Part shown: positions 32,958-40,171 of the stretch, one piece after another
How the letters are laid out: every line of letters begins with the position of its first letter
How positions within the stretch are numbered: the first letter of the stretch is position 1
Origin: Halomarina pelagica
GTDB lineage: Archaea > Halobacteriota > Halobacteria > Halobacteriales > Haloarculaceae
Direction: 5' to 3'
Length of the DNA stretch: 64,000 bases
Assembly (NCBI RefSeq): GCF_024228315.1
Contig: NZ_CP100454.1
Span: forward strand, 1 to 64,000
Made by a program: the position numbers and the translations under genes
The notes under the pieces: generated by a model
Told to the model about the DNA's origin: nothing
What the model saw: the letters and a program-made list of their open reading frames with translations, nothing else
The model's database searches: none

Positions 32958-33131
32958 ATGCGAGTCGACCGCTTCCACACTTCGTGTATGGGCAGTCGGT
33001 CGAGCGTCCGCGAGTGGTTCAGACAATTCACGCAATACTATGACTTTCAACGACCGTATCACTCGCTCAACGGACGATCCCGGTCAAGGAGGTCGTTAAC
33101 TACCCAGTACCGTATAGCTTCAACTGTCTAA
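32958..33131 (+). pseudogene. IS6-type transposase C-terminal relic
   Basis: The frame starting at 32958 reads MRVDRFHTSCMGSRSSVREW then FRQFTQYYDFQRPYHSLNGR. The M-R-V-D-R-F-x-x-x-x-M-G-S-R-S-S and QYY-x-x-QRP-H-x-x-L-x-G-R patterns are those of haloarchaeal IS6-family transposases near the last catalytic residue. The copy at 47125-47875 has the equivalent region. All sequence before this point is missing. ACTGTCTAAAC at 33123-33133 resembles the ACTGTCTAGTTGAG end found in reverse complement at 47914-47927. Confidence 0.7.
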
Positions 33132-33778
33132 ACCTTTACAGCGCCTATCCCGGCGACGTAGCCACCCATTATTACGGAAAGTCAAGGAGAAAGCCCCATG
33201 CTTCAGCGCGGGGATGAATCCGACAACGCCGCCACAACCGCCGGTATTAAGCCCCCAGACAGCGTATCCGTGGGCAAGCACAACGGGCAAACACTGGCGG
33301 TTGGATTGGGGTCCGCCCGGACGACGAAGGCCACCACACCGTTCCCGCAAGGGCGTCACCGAGGCCGTGGCGACACGGCAGGCAAAAAGCGCCCCTCGCT
33401 CGATTGTGCCTGCCCACCGTGGCACGAAGGGCAGGCAGGCCGATGGCACGGCCCGTGCCCGGACGCGGGGAACCCTGCGACCGGGGGCATCCCGTCCGTC
33501 TCGGAGAGACGGACGGGATGCCCGGTGCAAGCGGGTACCGCGTCTGAATGGACGCCGAATACGCCACACCCCTCGCGGGGCCGACGTATCGCGCACACAC
33601 CCGGTATCGCCTCGCCGGACCCCGTTCGGCAGGCGAGACGTTGCCGACGGGGACGCACGACCGGCGTGCTGTCCCACGGAGGAATCCTCGCCCTTCAGGG
33701 CCGGGAGGATGTCAAAAACCCGCATACCGTAGCGCGGTTCAGAGCGTGTAAGGCCAAACGAACAAATCAGAGGGAGCT
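33132..33778. other. IS200/IS605-end-like hairpin region, no gene
   Basis: No credible gene. Two hairpins with TTCA loops occur in the same orientation: CCCCATGC-TTCA-GCGCGGGG followed by ATG (33194-33216) and CCTCGCCC-TTCA-GGGCCGGGAGG followed by ATG (33686-33711). Such TTCA hairpins followed by GGATG mark the 3' ends of haloarchaeal IS200/IS605 (TnpB) elements, where a guide RNA ends. About 490 bases with several further hairpins lie between them, and no TnpB coding sequence is left. I read this as two element ends, the second perhaps a small non-autonomous derivative keeping only the RNA-like part. Confidence 0.45.
33485..33523. repeat. Perfect 18-bp hairpin, 3-base loop
   Basis: GGGCATCCCGTCCGTCTC (33485-33502), loop GGA, then its exact reverse complement (33506-33523). 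The near-complete palindrome lies midway between the two TTCA hairpins and would dominate the fold of any transcript. Confidence 0.75.
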
Positions 33779-34309
33779 ATGACACTCCTCAGAGACCTCC
33801 CGATCATCCCAGATCCCTCTAAGAAGTGGCTCAATGCCCGCCAGCGCGTAGACTACAGGGAGCACCGGGAGGACCTCCTTGAGTGGCTCTGCGTGTTCGG
33901 GAAGGATCCAGAACACGCGGAGGGCTACTCCCATGCCACGGTCAAGAACACTGCCTACCGGACCGATCAGTTCTATCGGTGGGTCTGGGAGCGGGAGGGA
34001 TACACAACGGACCTCATCCGGAACCACGCGGACCGCTATCTCCGGGAGTTGGCGGGGCAGGACACTAGTACATCCCACAAAGCCAAATGCGTCAAGGCCC
34101 TAAAGCGCCTGTTCAAATGGCGCGTCCACGAGAAGGGAGGAGAACCATGGAAGCCACAACTCACCTTCTCCGATGCAGGGAACGCCACTCAACCGCGGGA
34201 CTTCCTCACTAAAGCAGAGCGCTCACGGATCAGGGAGGCGGCCCTGAAGTACGGCTCCATCCCCTCATACAACAGCCTCACCACCGATGTACACCATCTA
34301 GTGATGTAA
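33779..34309 (+). CDS. Truncated tyrosine recombinase (integrase)
   Basis: A 176-residue protein starting MTLLRDLPIIPDPSKKWLNA. It contains the N-terminal SAM-like core-binding domain of haloarchaeal integrases: REHREDLLEWLCVFGKDPEH, TVKNTAYRTDQFYRWVWERE and KCVKALKRLFKWRVHEKGGE. It runs into FLTKAERSRIREAALKYGSI, where the catalytic domain normally begins, and then ends abruptly with TTDVHHLVM. The catalytic R-H-x-x-R and Tyr are absent. Full-length relatives have about 400 residues. It is therefore a 5' fragment of the gene that probably mobilised the island to its right. It could still bind DNA. Confidence 0.8.
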   Translation: MTLLRDLPIIPDPSKKWLNARQRVDYREHREDLLEWLCVFGKDPEHAEGYSHATVKNTAYRTDQFYRWVWEREGYTTDLIRNHADRYLRELAGQDTSTSHKAKCVKALKRLFKWRVHEKGGEPWKPQLTFSDAGNATQPRDFLTKAERSRIREAALKYGSIPSYNSLTTDVHHLVM

Positions 34310-34380
34310 CATGTTTCTTGAGTAGCACTCATGCCGATGGGTCTTGTTCTCATGATGTGAATACCGAAGAAAACGTAGCC

Positions 34381-34521
34381 ATGGGGGTCTGCCAGAGATG
34401 CGGCAAAGCGCGGGCAGTACGGATCCGAACTGATGGGACGATAGCCTCCATGCGCCCGAATCGTAGGTGCCCGTGTGGGAGTAAGGAGTTCAGAGTCGTC
34501 TCCGAGGACACGCCTCGGTAG
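34381..34521 (+). CDS. 46-residue zinc-ribbon protein
   Basis: Starts MGVCQRCGKARAVRIRTDGT and ends CPCGSKEFRVVSEDTPR. Knuckles CQRC and CPCG are separated by 24 residues, forming a compact ribbon. The protein at 34959 has the same plan (CTDCGRSRVV ... CECGSDEFELV), so the two are paralogs within the island. The frame is open from 34318, but the earlier part (MSSTHADGSCSHDV) is less convincing. Function unknown. Confidence 0.55.
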   Translation: MGVCQRCGKARAVRIRTDGTIASMRPNRRCPCGSKEFRVVSEDTPR

Positions 34522-34958
34522 AGCCGTAGTGGAAAGGAGAGAGGGGAAGCCAGTTCCATCGTGGGGATGGAGCGTGGCGGAGACATGTTCGGAAGACACT
34601 CGGCGGGAGGGGATGAGCAGTCACCCTCTACCAACAGACTAGGTAATGGGTAGACAGATCTATTGCATGTGAGGTAGTAGCAGAGATGGAGGCCTATCAA
34701 CAGTGGACCGTGCATGAAGTGGCCTCCTCTTTGTTGAGCATCCTCAGAGCCCCGCGATTGCGTCCTCCCGCGTTCCGTGTCTCCCGAGGGGTATCTCCCC
34801 TCCAATAGGCGCTGGGTGTGTGAGATCTGATCGTAGACCTATTTGCTTGATGCCCCCTTCATCTGATAGCAATAGCCTCTCCCGCTTCGACACCTTTGCA
34901 CTGATTGTAATGCCAATCTGACGATGTGTTTATATCTGGGTGATACCTCCAGGACTGC
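34522..34958. other. No clear gene
   Basis: Short frames on both strands lack protein-like composition. The last 35 bases contain GTTTATATC (34928-34936), placed 31 bases before the GTG of the next gene and therefore its likely TATA box. Confidence 0.4.
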
Positions 34959-35141
34959 GTGGTCCCTGAGAGTCGGAGAGAAATAGCAGTATGTACTGAC
35001 TGCGGACGTTCCCGAGTTGTATTGACGCAGGATGACGGAAAGCATCATCCCCTCACAGAGAACGGAGTCTGTGAGTGCGGCTCAGACGAGTTTGAGTTGG
35101 TAGGGTGGGAAGATGTGGATGCCCCTGCCGAGGAAGAGTAA
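34959..35141 (+). CDS. 60-residue zinc-ribbon protein
   Basis: Begins at GTG 34959 (VPESRREIAVCTDCGRSRVV) and ends GWEDVDAPAEEE. Cysteines CTDC and CECG enclose 23 residues, as in the paralog at 34381. The tail is acidic. A TATA box 31 bases upstream of the GTG implies a leaderless transcript. The two proteins could be adaptors or transcription cofactors of the island. Confidence 0.6.
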   Translation: MVPESRREIAVCTDCGRSRVVLTQDDGKHHPLTENGVCECGSDEFELVGWEDVDAPAEEE

Positions 35142-35349
35142 CGGTCTACTACCTTTGGACCTGCTCCCATTGGAGCCCGCTGAGACGCTCCAGTTTGCCT
35201 CCTGGACAATTTCGTCCCTTTCTAGGAGAAATCTTCCCTCGGATGGCGCTCCGATGCAGTACGGGGCATTCTGAAGAGCCAGTTAGCTCAGGAAGGAGAT
35301 ACTCGTCCTGAGAGGAACAGTCAAGGTACTCCCCACCAGGGATACCACC
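35142..35349. other. Intergenic, small inverted repeat
   Basis: No gene. CTCAGGA-N12-TCCTGAG at about 35289-35314 is an inverted repeat close to the start of the next gene and may be regulatory. Confidence 0.35.
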
Positions 35350-35607
35350 ATGGACCCCAGGATGCTCGGCATCCTCCTCGGCATCCTCACGCTGATAGCG
35401 GTGAACATCGGCGGGTGGCTCCTGAGTGTCAACGGAGCCGTCGTTACGATCCTGGCGCTGTTCAGTGCCGTCCGCCAGCGTGAGAGAGAACGTGATGCGG
35501 AAGGGGAACTCCCCGCCCCGTCGGGGACAAGGGTGCGGCATCGGACGCAACGCTCCAACTCGGGGTATGGCTCACTCATCGGCCCACCTCCCGGAGTCCG
35601 AGAGTGA
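35350..35607 (+). CDS. Small single-pass membrane protein
   Basis: 85 residues starting MDPRMLGILLGILTLIAVNI. One long hydrophobic segment spans residues 5-40 (GILLGILTLIAVNIGGWLLS, GAVVTILALFSAV), enough for one or two passes. A basic, proline-rich tail follows (RQRERERDAEGELPAPSGTR). Viral and plasmid elements of haloarchaea often encode such mini membrane proteins. No family assigned. Confidence 0.5.
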   Translation: MDPRMLGILLGILTLIAVNIGGWLLSVNGAVVTILALFSAVRQRERERDAEGELPAPSGTRVRHRTQRSNSGYGSLIGPPPGVRE

Positions 35608-35717
35608 TGCCCGTCGTCCCACCAGACCACGGAGAGCCGCTCTGAGCGCGTCCACCACATCCTCCGTCCCCTTCACGGGAGTAGAGGAGGGAGACCGGAG
35701 GGCGGGCCAGGTGAGGG

Positions 35718-36527
35718 TCATTGCTCCCCCCCGGGGAAGCTCTCCAGCGGCCACATGAACTCCTTCGTCTTGAGGATCAACTCTTTACGTCCTCGGGGAC
35801 CCGTGGCAAGCACTCCAAGCCCAAGCGCGGCCAGTTGCTCCAGCCGGGTAATGGCGGTCGGGGTGCTCACCCCCGTGAGGTCCTTCACGTCCTCGGCGTA
35901 GAAGACAAGCGGGTGGTCCCTGGCCGGGGCGGGGTCCAACAGGGCCTCGACCAGCGGACGGCGGTCCAGGGGGACCGTAGTGGGGACTACCAGCCCCAGT
36001 AGCTCCACGTCCTCCATCGTCACCCGCTCCCGACCGTAGAGCAGGGCGTGCCCTCGGGCCAGGTCCCGGAGCATCTCATGGGCCCGGTTAAAGCCTCCTC
36101 TGGAAGCGTGCCACGCATCTCCTTCCTTCCGGAGGGGAGCCCGGGCATGGCGGACGAGTTGAGTGAGGCGGTATAGCGCCCGGGCGGCCTCCTCATCCAT
36201 CCCCTCCTCCCAGGCCACTCTTTGCGCCCCACCGTGGTACTCCCAGAGGTCTCTAAGGTACGCCCGAGTGGCCTCTTGAGCCGCCGCTACCTTCTCTCCG
36301 TACTCCAATCCTCCGCCCTGCATGAGGGCCGCTACGGCGGCCTCCTCATCTACCTCCCCACCCTGCATCGTCACCGTGACGGATCGGTGACCCACGTGAC
36401 TCATAGCACTCCGAGAGGCCCCGGAGAGGGGCGTGTTCTCAGAGGAGAGAGGGCTATCTGAGGAGGAAGGGCGCGTGGGGGTGGCCGCAATTTTAATGTC
36501 CTGCAATCCTACCGATTGGATAGGCAA
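35718..36527 (-). CDS. Possible C-terminal part of a replication ATPase
   Basis: Up to 269 residues. The N-terminal 60 residues are low complexity (TPTRPSSSDSPLSSENTPLS). A helical region then reads EATRAYLRDLWEYHGGAQRV and ARALYRLTQLVRHARAPLRK, followed by MLRDLARGHALLYGRERVTM then EDVELLGLVVPTTVPLDRRP. A winged helix ends the protein (EDVKDLTGVSTPTAITRLEQ, LAALGLGV). GHALLYGRERVTMEDVELLG resembles the lid after the AAA+ core of MCM-like or plasmid replication ATPases, which have a winged helix at the end. No Walker motifs are present. Either the ATPase part is missing or this is a separate DNA-binding protein. The true start may be the ATG at about 36368 (MQGGEVDEEA). Confidence 0.55.
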   Translation of the reverse strand: MPIQSVGLQDIKIAATPTRPSSSDSPLSSENTPLSGASRSAMSHVGHRSVTVTMQGGEVDEEAAVAALMQGGGLEYGEKVAAAQEATRAYLRDLWEYHGGAQRVAWEEGMDEEAARALYRLTQLVRHARAPLRKEGDAWHASRGGFNRAHEMLRDLARGHALLYGRERVTMEDVELLGLVVPTTVPLDRRPLVEALLDPAPARDHPLVFYAEDVKDLTGVSTPTAITRLEQLAALGLGVLATGPRGRKELILKTKEFMWPLESFPGGEQ

Positions 36528-36571
36528 AGAAGGGGTGAGGGCAGGGGCACTTGAAAGTTGAGATAGTTGAT

Positions 36572-36874
36572 ATGAAGGGTCAGAGGTCTCTCGTGTGCTT
36601 CCTCATCTATCTCGGGAAGGAGGTCAGAGACGTTCTCGTGACCTCAACCACAGATGGGGGTTGGCTGATACCACTGGGGAAGTTGTCGTGGGCCCATAGG
36701 GCACTCCGTAGAGAGAGGGGAGCGCCGAGGGAGAAAGGGATGAGTGGCATGATAGCTATTGGCCTTGTCCGAACCACGGGTAGTTGTAGCTTCTCTCAGA
36801 GAGGGGAAGTCACAGGCGGGGGTGCTGGCTTCATGCTAAGAGGACGCTCTCTTCCCCACAAAGCGCCTCACTGA
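36572..36874 (+). CDS. Doubtful small ORF
   Basis: A 100-residue frame starting MKGQRSLVCFLIYLGKEVRD, then VLVTSTTDGGWLIPLGKLSW. The first 40 residues look like a beta-rich domain. The remainder is glycine/arginine-rich and less natural. It is divergent from the gene at 35718. It may be a real short protein with an eroded tail. No family is recognised. Confidence 0.3.
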   Translation: MKGQRSLVCFLIYLGKEVRDVLVTSTTDGGWLIPLGKLSWAHRALRRERGAPREKGMSGMIAIGLVRTTGSCSFSQRGEVTGGGAGFMLRGRSLPHKAPH

Positions 36875-36979
36875 TGAAGTAGCGGCTGGGACGGTCTGGC
36901 CTACGGGATAGAGCCGTGACAGTACACAGTGTCCGCCTGAAGACACGTACTTGAACTACTTGAGAGGGGGTGCCGTTCT

Positions 36980-37168
36980 GTGACCCCCGAGGCCCTTCTT
37001 CAAGAGTGGGAAGCAGGCATGCGTCCCGCGCGGGTGCTTGTCCTCCGCCAGGACCTCATGGCCGTTACGAGGATGTGGCTTCCAGACCGCCATACCTAAC
37101 TGGAGGCGTACATGGCCCATATGAGGGGCCAGGTGACCCGGAAACTCCGGGACCCCGCCAAGGAGTAG
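36980..37168 (+). pseudogene. 62-codon ORF with an in-frame stop
   Basis: From GTG 36980 the frame reads TPEALLQEWEAGMRPARVLV then LRQDLMAVTRMWLPDRHT, meets TAA at 37097-37099, and continues without shift LEAYMAHMRGQVTRKLRDPA KE to TAG 37166-37168. Both parts are convincing amphipathic helices in one frame, so the TAA looks like a single nonsense mutation. Family unknown. Confidence 0.4.
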
Positions 37169-37280
37169 GCCGCGTAGCTCTCGTTCAAGGGTAACCCAAG
37201 ATAGATCCACCATACACAGTCATGGAACAATCATCATGCTCGGTTACTTACGCATCTGTGCCTTTGAGGAATGCACGATC

Positions 37281-37565
37281 ATGCCTGAGCCGTCTCTCAC
37301 CTGCCAGCACACTATAGAGTCCGAGTCATCACTGAGTACCGCCGTTATAGAAGCGGTATCTGAGGCTTCAGATACAGCCTCTCGGGATCTCCCACCGCTT
37401 CATGAGGTGGTTGATCCTGACGCTCTAAACGATTTGTTCAAACCCCAGCTGGATGGAGAGTCACGAACAGATGGAGAAGTGAGCTTCGTCTACGACGGGT
37501 ATGAGGTAGTCGTGGAACAAGAGACCGTAGAGGTCTGGGACGCCGAAGCCAACACTTCGGGGTAG
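37281..37565 (+). CDS. HalOD1 output-domain protein (copy 1)
   Basis: A 94-residue protein starting MPEPSLTCQHTIESESSLST. The features SLSTAVIEAVSEASD, DLPPLHEVVDPDALNDLF and VSFVYDGYEVVVEQE match the HalOD1 domain: a helix, the L-P-P-L-x-x-x-V-D-P-D-A-L-x-x-L core and a closing strand pair with F-x-Y-x-G-Y-x-V. HalOD1 is a haloarchaeal signal-output domain of unknown biochemistry, often at the end of two-component pathways. The gene converges with a DUF7344-type gene 26 bases away. The same pair is repeated at 38291-38850. Confidence 0.8.
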   Translation: MPEPSLTCQHTIESESSLSTAVIEAVSEASDTASRDLPPLHEVVDPDALNDLFKPQLDGESRTDGEVSFVYDGYEVVVEQETVEVWDAEANTSG

Positions 37566-37591
37566 TATCCGAGAGATAGTGAGGGTACCAC

Positions 37592-37963
37592 TCACTGACA
37601 AGGACAGTCACACATCTCCTTCGGGAAGTCATCCACCGGCTGGATGAGGTCCAGTAGTGGCTGAAGGTCGTCTACTTTGTCCGCCAGCACGACATCTCCA
37701 TGTCGTTTGTCGTACTCAATGACATTCACGGCGGCCAACTTGGGTAAGTGGCAGTGGGACAACTGTATACAGATCTGCTGATGTACCTCCTCTGATGGCC
37801 CTCCTGCTGCCGACTCTTGCCACGTGCCGATCTGCGCGGCAAGCTTATCTTGTGTCAGTGACTCGTCAGCCTCTATAAGACAGTAGAGGATGGCACGCCG
37901 GTATGGATGAGAGAGCAAGTTCAATGCATTCTCAAGGTCCATTGTTGGGTTCCAGTCACTCAT
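37592..37963 (-). CDS. DUF7344-type winged-helix protein (copy 1)
   Basis: A 123-residue protein starting MSDWNPTMDLENALNLLSHP. The segment YRRAILYCLIEADESLTQDK, the helix VHQQICIQLSHCHLPKLAAV and NVIEYDKRHGDVVLADKVDD define the winged helix seen in haloarchaeal DUF7344 proteins (H-x-x-LP-K-L-x-x-x-x-x-I-x-Y-D). The tail ends MCDCPCQ, giving a possible metal site. It is probably a small transcriptional regulator. It converges with HalOD1 copy 1. The longer frame from 38098 was rejected. Confidence 0.78.
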   Translation of the reverse strand: MSDWNPTMDLENALNLLSHPYRRAILYCLIEADESLTQDKLAAQIGTWQESAAGGPSEEVHQQICIQLSHCHLPKLAAVNVIEYDKRHGDVVLADKVDDLQPLLDLIQPVDDFPKEMCDCPCQ

Positions 37964-38290
37964 TGTCCCACCTTGAGTAGAAGTGTACGGAAGGAAGTCA
38001 CAAAGGGTCCTTGGTTGCACATTGCACCCGTTCATTACCGGGAGGATATAAGTGTCAATCAGGAAGTAATCGGTATCACCAGCCGCCAGAGGAGGCACAT
38101 GGAGACACTCATTCTACGCTGAACTTCCACAGGGACTCACTCTGATTGTGTGGTGGGCCTCCCGGTGGCTCTCGGGTGGGTAGAGATAGATGTTCAACCA
38201 ATAGGCCACATCCGTTAAGGGACCAGTACCAGAGTACGTTATTGATATGGGATAGCAAGGGAGATGAACCGGGGAGTACTACTACTTCAA

Positions 38291-38575
38291 ATGCCCTCCA
38301 AGGACCACGATACGTTCATTCTCCGCTATGACGTGGAGCCCGGGATGCGCATAAGTACCGCCGTTGTTGAGGCTCTGACATTGGTTGATGACTCTCCCAT
38401 AGTTGATCTCCCCCCATTGACCGACGCTGTAGATCCAGATGCACTGAACACGCTCAGTGAGTCTTCGGGCTTCGGGCGCTTCTCATTCATCTATAACGGA
38501 TACGAGGTAACGATAGAAGGTGGAGAGACGGTGATCATTACCCGAGGAGCCTCAGACGCCGATACCACAGAGTAG
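38291..38575 (+). CDS. HalOD1 output-domain protein (copy 2)
   Basis: A 94-residue protein starting MPSKDHDTFILRYDVEPGMR. ISTAVVEALTLVDD, DLPPLTDAVDPDALNTL and FSFIYNGYEVTIEGGE give the HalOD1 pattern and align well with copy 1. The gene converges with the truncated DUF7344-type gene 5 bases away. Compared with copy 1 it has a shorter central loop. The two copies probably arose by duplication of a two-gene unit. Confidence 0.8.
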   Translation: MPSKDHDTFILRYDVEPGMRISTAVVEALTLVDDSPIVDLPPLTDAVDPDALNTLSESSGFGRFSFIYNGYEVTIEGGETVIITRGASDADTTE

Positions 38576-38580
38576 ACAGT

Positions 38581-38850
38581 CTATCGGCTGACCAACCTAT
38601 TGGCAGAAGTCCTCAATGGCCTCATGAGTGGCCTCAGCGTCTCCTCAGCGGCCCCCACGGCCGTCTTGAGGGCTTCACCGTCGTCCGAGAGCACTACTTC
38701 CCCTGTCTCCCGGTTGTGATCCACGATCCCATGCTGGCCCAGCTTCGGGAGGTGACAGTGATACAACGAGATGTGCATGTCCTGGATGCGCCCCGTCTGA
38801 TCACGCGCTCTCCACGAGTCCCGCGACCCGAAGGTATACTCCGTGAGAGA
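38581..38850 (-). pseudogene. DUF7344-type protein (copy 2), 5' end missing
   Basis: The C-terminal part is clear: TGRIQDMHISLYHCHLPKLG then QHGIVDHNRETGEVVLSDDG, aligning with copy 1. Upstream the open frame continues SLTEYTFGSRDSWRARDQ to about 38850 but has no start and no counterpart of the first helix of copy 1. The next gene on the other strand starts at 38865. The likely reading is that the island was cut here, leaving the 3' two thirds of the gene. An internal ATG (38778) could in principle start a 65-residue fragment. Confidence 0.65.
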
Positions 38851-38864
38851 CCATCGTCGTTCCC

Positions 38865-39878
38865 ATGCGCGTCGCAGCCTTCACCGGATTTACCGGACCC
38901 GACGACGTCACCGTATTGGACCGAGAGGATCCCACGCCGAGTGCCGGCGAGGCCGTGATCGACGTCGAGGCGTGCTCGATCAACCGCCACGACCTGTGGA
39001 TCCTCGAAGGCGACTCCGCGATGGTCGGCACCGACGAACTGCCGTTCGTCTCCGGACTCGACGTCGCCGGCACCGTCAGCGCGGTCGGCGGGGACGACGC
39101 GCCGGTCGCAGCCGGTGATCGGGTCGTGCTCTGTCCGAACCAGACGTGTGGCGTCTGCCGTTACTGCCGCGAGGGGCCGGAGAACCTGTGTGAACGCTAC
39201 AGCCTCTTTCACGGTGGCCTCGCGGAACGCGCACTCGTCGACGTAGATCGCTTAGTTCCCCTCCCCGACGCGGTGGACGCGACGATCGCGGCGGCGATCC
39301 CCACGGCGTACATGACGGCCTACCACATGCTCCGACGCGCCGAGACCGCACCGGGCGACCTCGTGTTCGTCCCGGGAGCGACCGGCGGCGTCGGCGTCGC
39401 CGCCGTCCAACTGATCGATACGCTCGGCGCGCGTTCCGTGGGGACGACGACCTCGTCGGCAAAGGCGGCGCGATTGCGGGATCTCGGCGCAGGTCACGTG
39501 ATCGAAGCGGGCGATCCTGAGGAGATCGCGATGGCCCTGGGGGAGCTCAGCGCGCCTGACGCCGTGCTCAACCATCTCGGCGGGGAATTCACCGAACTAG
39601 GGCTCGACGTGCTGCGTCGTGGCGGGCGAATGGTGATCTGTGGACGAACTGCGGGCGATCGATCGGCCTTCGACGTCCCACAGCTGTTTCTCTCTCACCA
39701 GCGGATCATCGGGAGTACGATGGGCACCCAGGACGACCTCGAACGCCTGGTTCGGCTGATCGCGGCGGGGGCGTTCGAGCCGCCGGTGGACGCGACCTAT
39801 CCGCTCGAGGAAACGGGCACGGCGTTCGCGGACATGCAACGGCGCGACGCCTTCGGGAAGCTGGTTATCCAACCCTGA
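38865..39878 (+). CDS. Zinc-binding MDR alcohol dehydrogenase/quinone reductase
   Basis: A 337-residue medium-chain dehydrogenase/reductase. The N-terminal GroES-like domain has CSINRHDLW. The structural zinc site CPNQTCGVCRYCREGPENLC is intact. The catalytic-zinc histidine motif GHE is replaced by SGLDVAG, so catalysis may follow the quinone-reductase branch. The cofactor domain carries PGATGGVGVAAVQLI for NAD(P)H binding. The gene is monocistronic and starts 14 bases beyond the truncated DUF7344-type gene, so its original promoter may have been replaced by island sequence. Confidence 0.9.
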   Translation: MRVAAFTGFTGPDDVTVLDREDPTPSAGEAVIDVEACSINRHDLWILEGDSAMVGTDELPFVSGLDVAGTVSAVGGDDAPVAAGDRVVLCPNQTCGVCRYCREGPENLCERYSLFHGGLAERALVDVDRLVPLPDAVDATIAAAIPTAYMTAYHMLRRAETAPGDLVFVPGATGGVGVAAVQLIDTLGARSVGTTTSSAKAARLRDLGAGHVIEAGDPEEIAMALGELSAPDAVLNHLGGEFTELGLDVLRRGGRMVICGRTAGDRSAFDVPQLFLSHQRIIGSTMGTQDDLERLVRLIAAGAFEPPVDATYPLEETGTAFADMQRRDAFGKLVIQP

Positions 39879-40171
39879 CTGACGGCCCTCGGGCGTGTCG
39901 CATCGCACGATCCCCTCGGCGCGTGTAGTGACCCGATTCATCCAAGATACGTAGAGAACGAACACCGAGCGAATCAAGCCGGATTCTTCGGCGCGCTCTC
40001 GCCACCACCTCCCGAAACTCGTCGCAACGATGACCGAGAACGGCGTTCTTGGCGCCTCGGTCTTTCACCACTTGTCTTCTCGGTGGGGACGCACCGTAGG
40101 TTGTCCCCTGCCAGCTCGGTCGAGGAGACAGCCGTTGAGCGACCCGGGCCCGTCGATCGCCGAGTCTGTGC
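39879..40171. other. No clear gene
   Basis: No good open frame. A minus-strand stretch (about 40020-39900) reads FSVIVATSFGRWWRERAEES without a start and could be a transposase or membrane-protein scrap, but I cannot assign it. Confidence 0.4.

Noticed and set aside
33120-33782. Frames of 100-200 codons on both strands in the hairpin region
   Set aside because: They are generated by palindromic GC-rich DNA and do not match TnpB or any other protein I know.
33779-38850. Attachment-site direct repeats flanking the island
   Set aside because: No convincing repeat of the left edge was found at the right edge, and no tRNA gene is adjacent; the right edge looks like a deletion or other junction.
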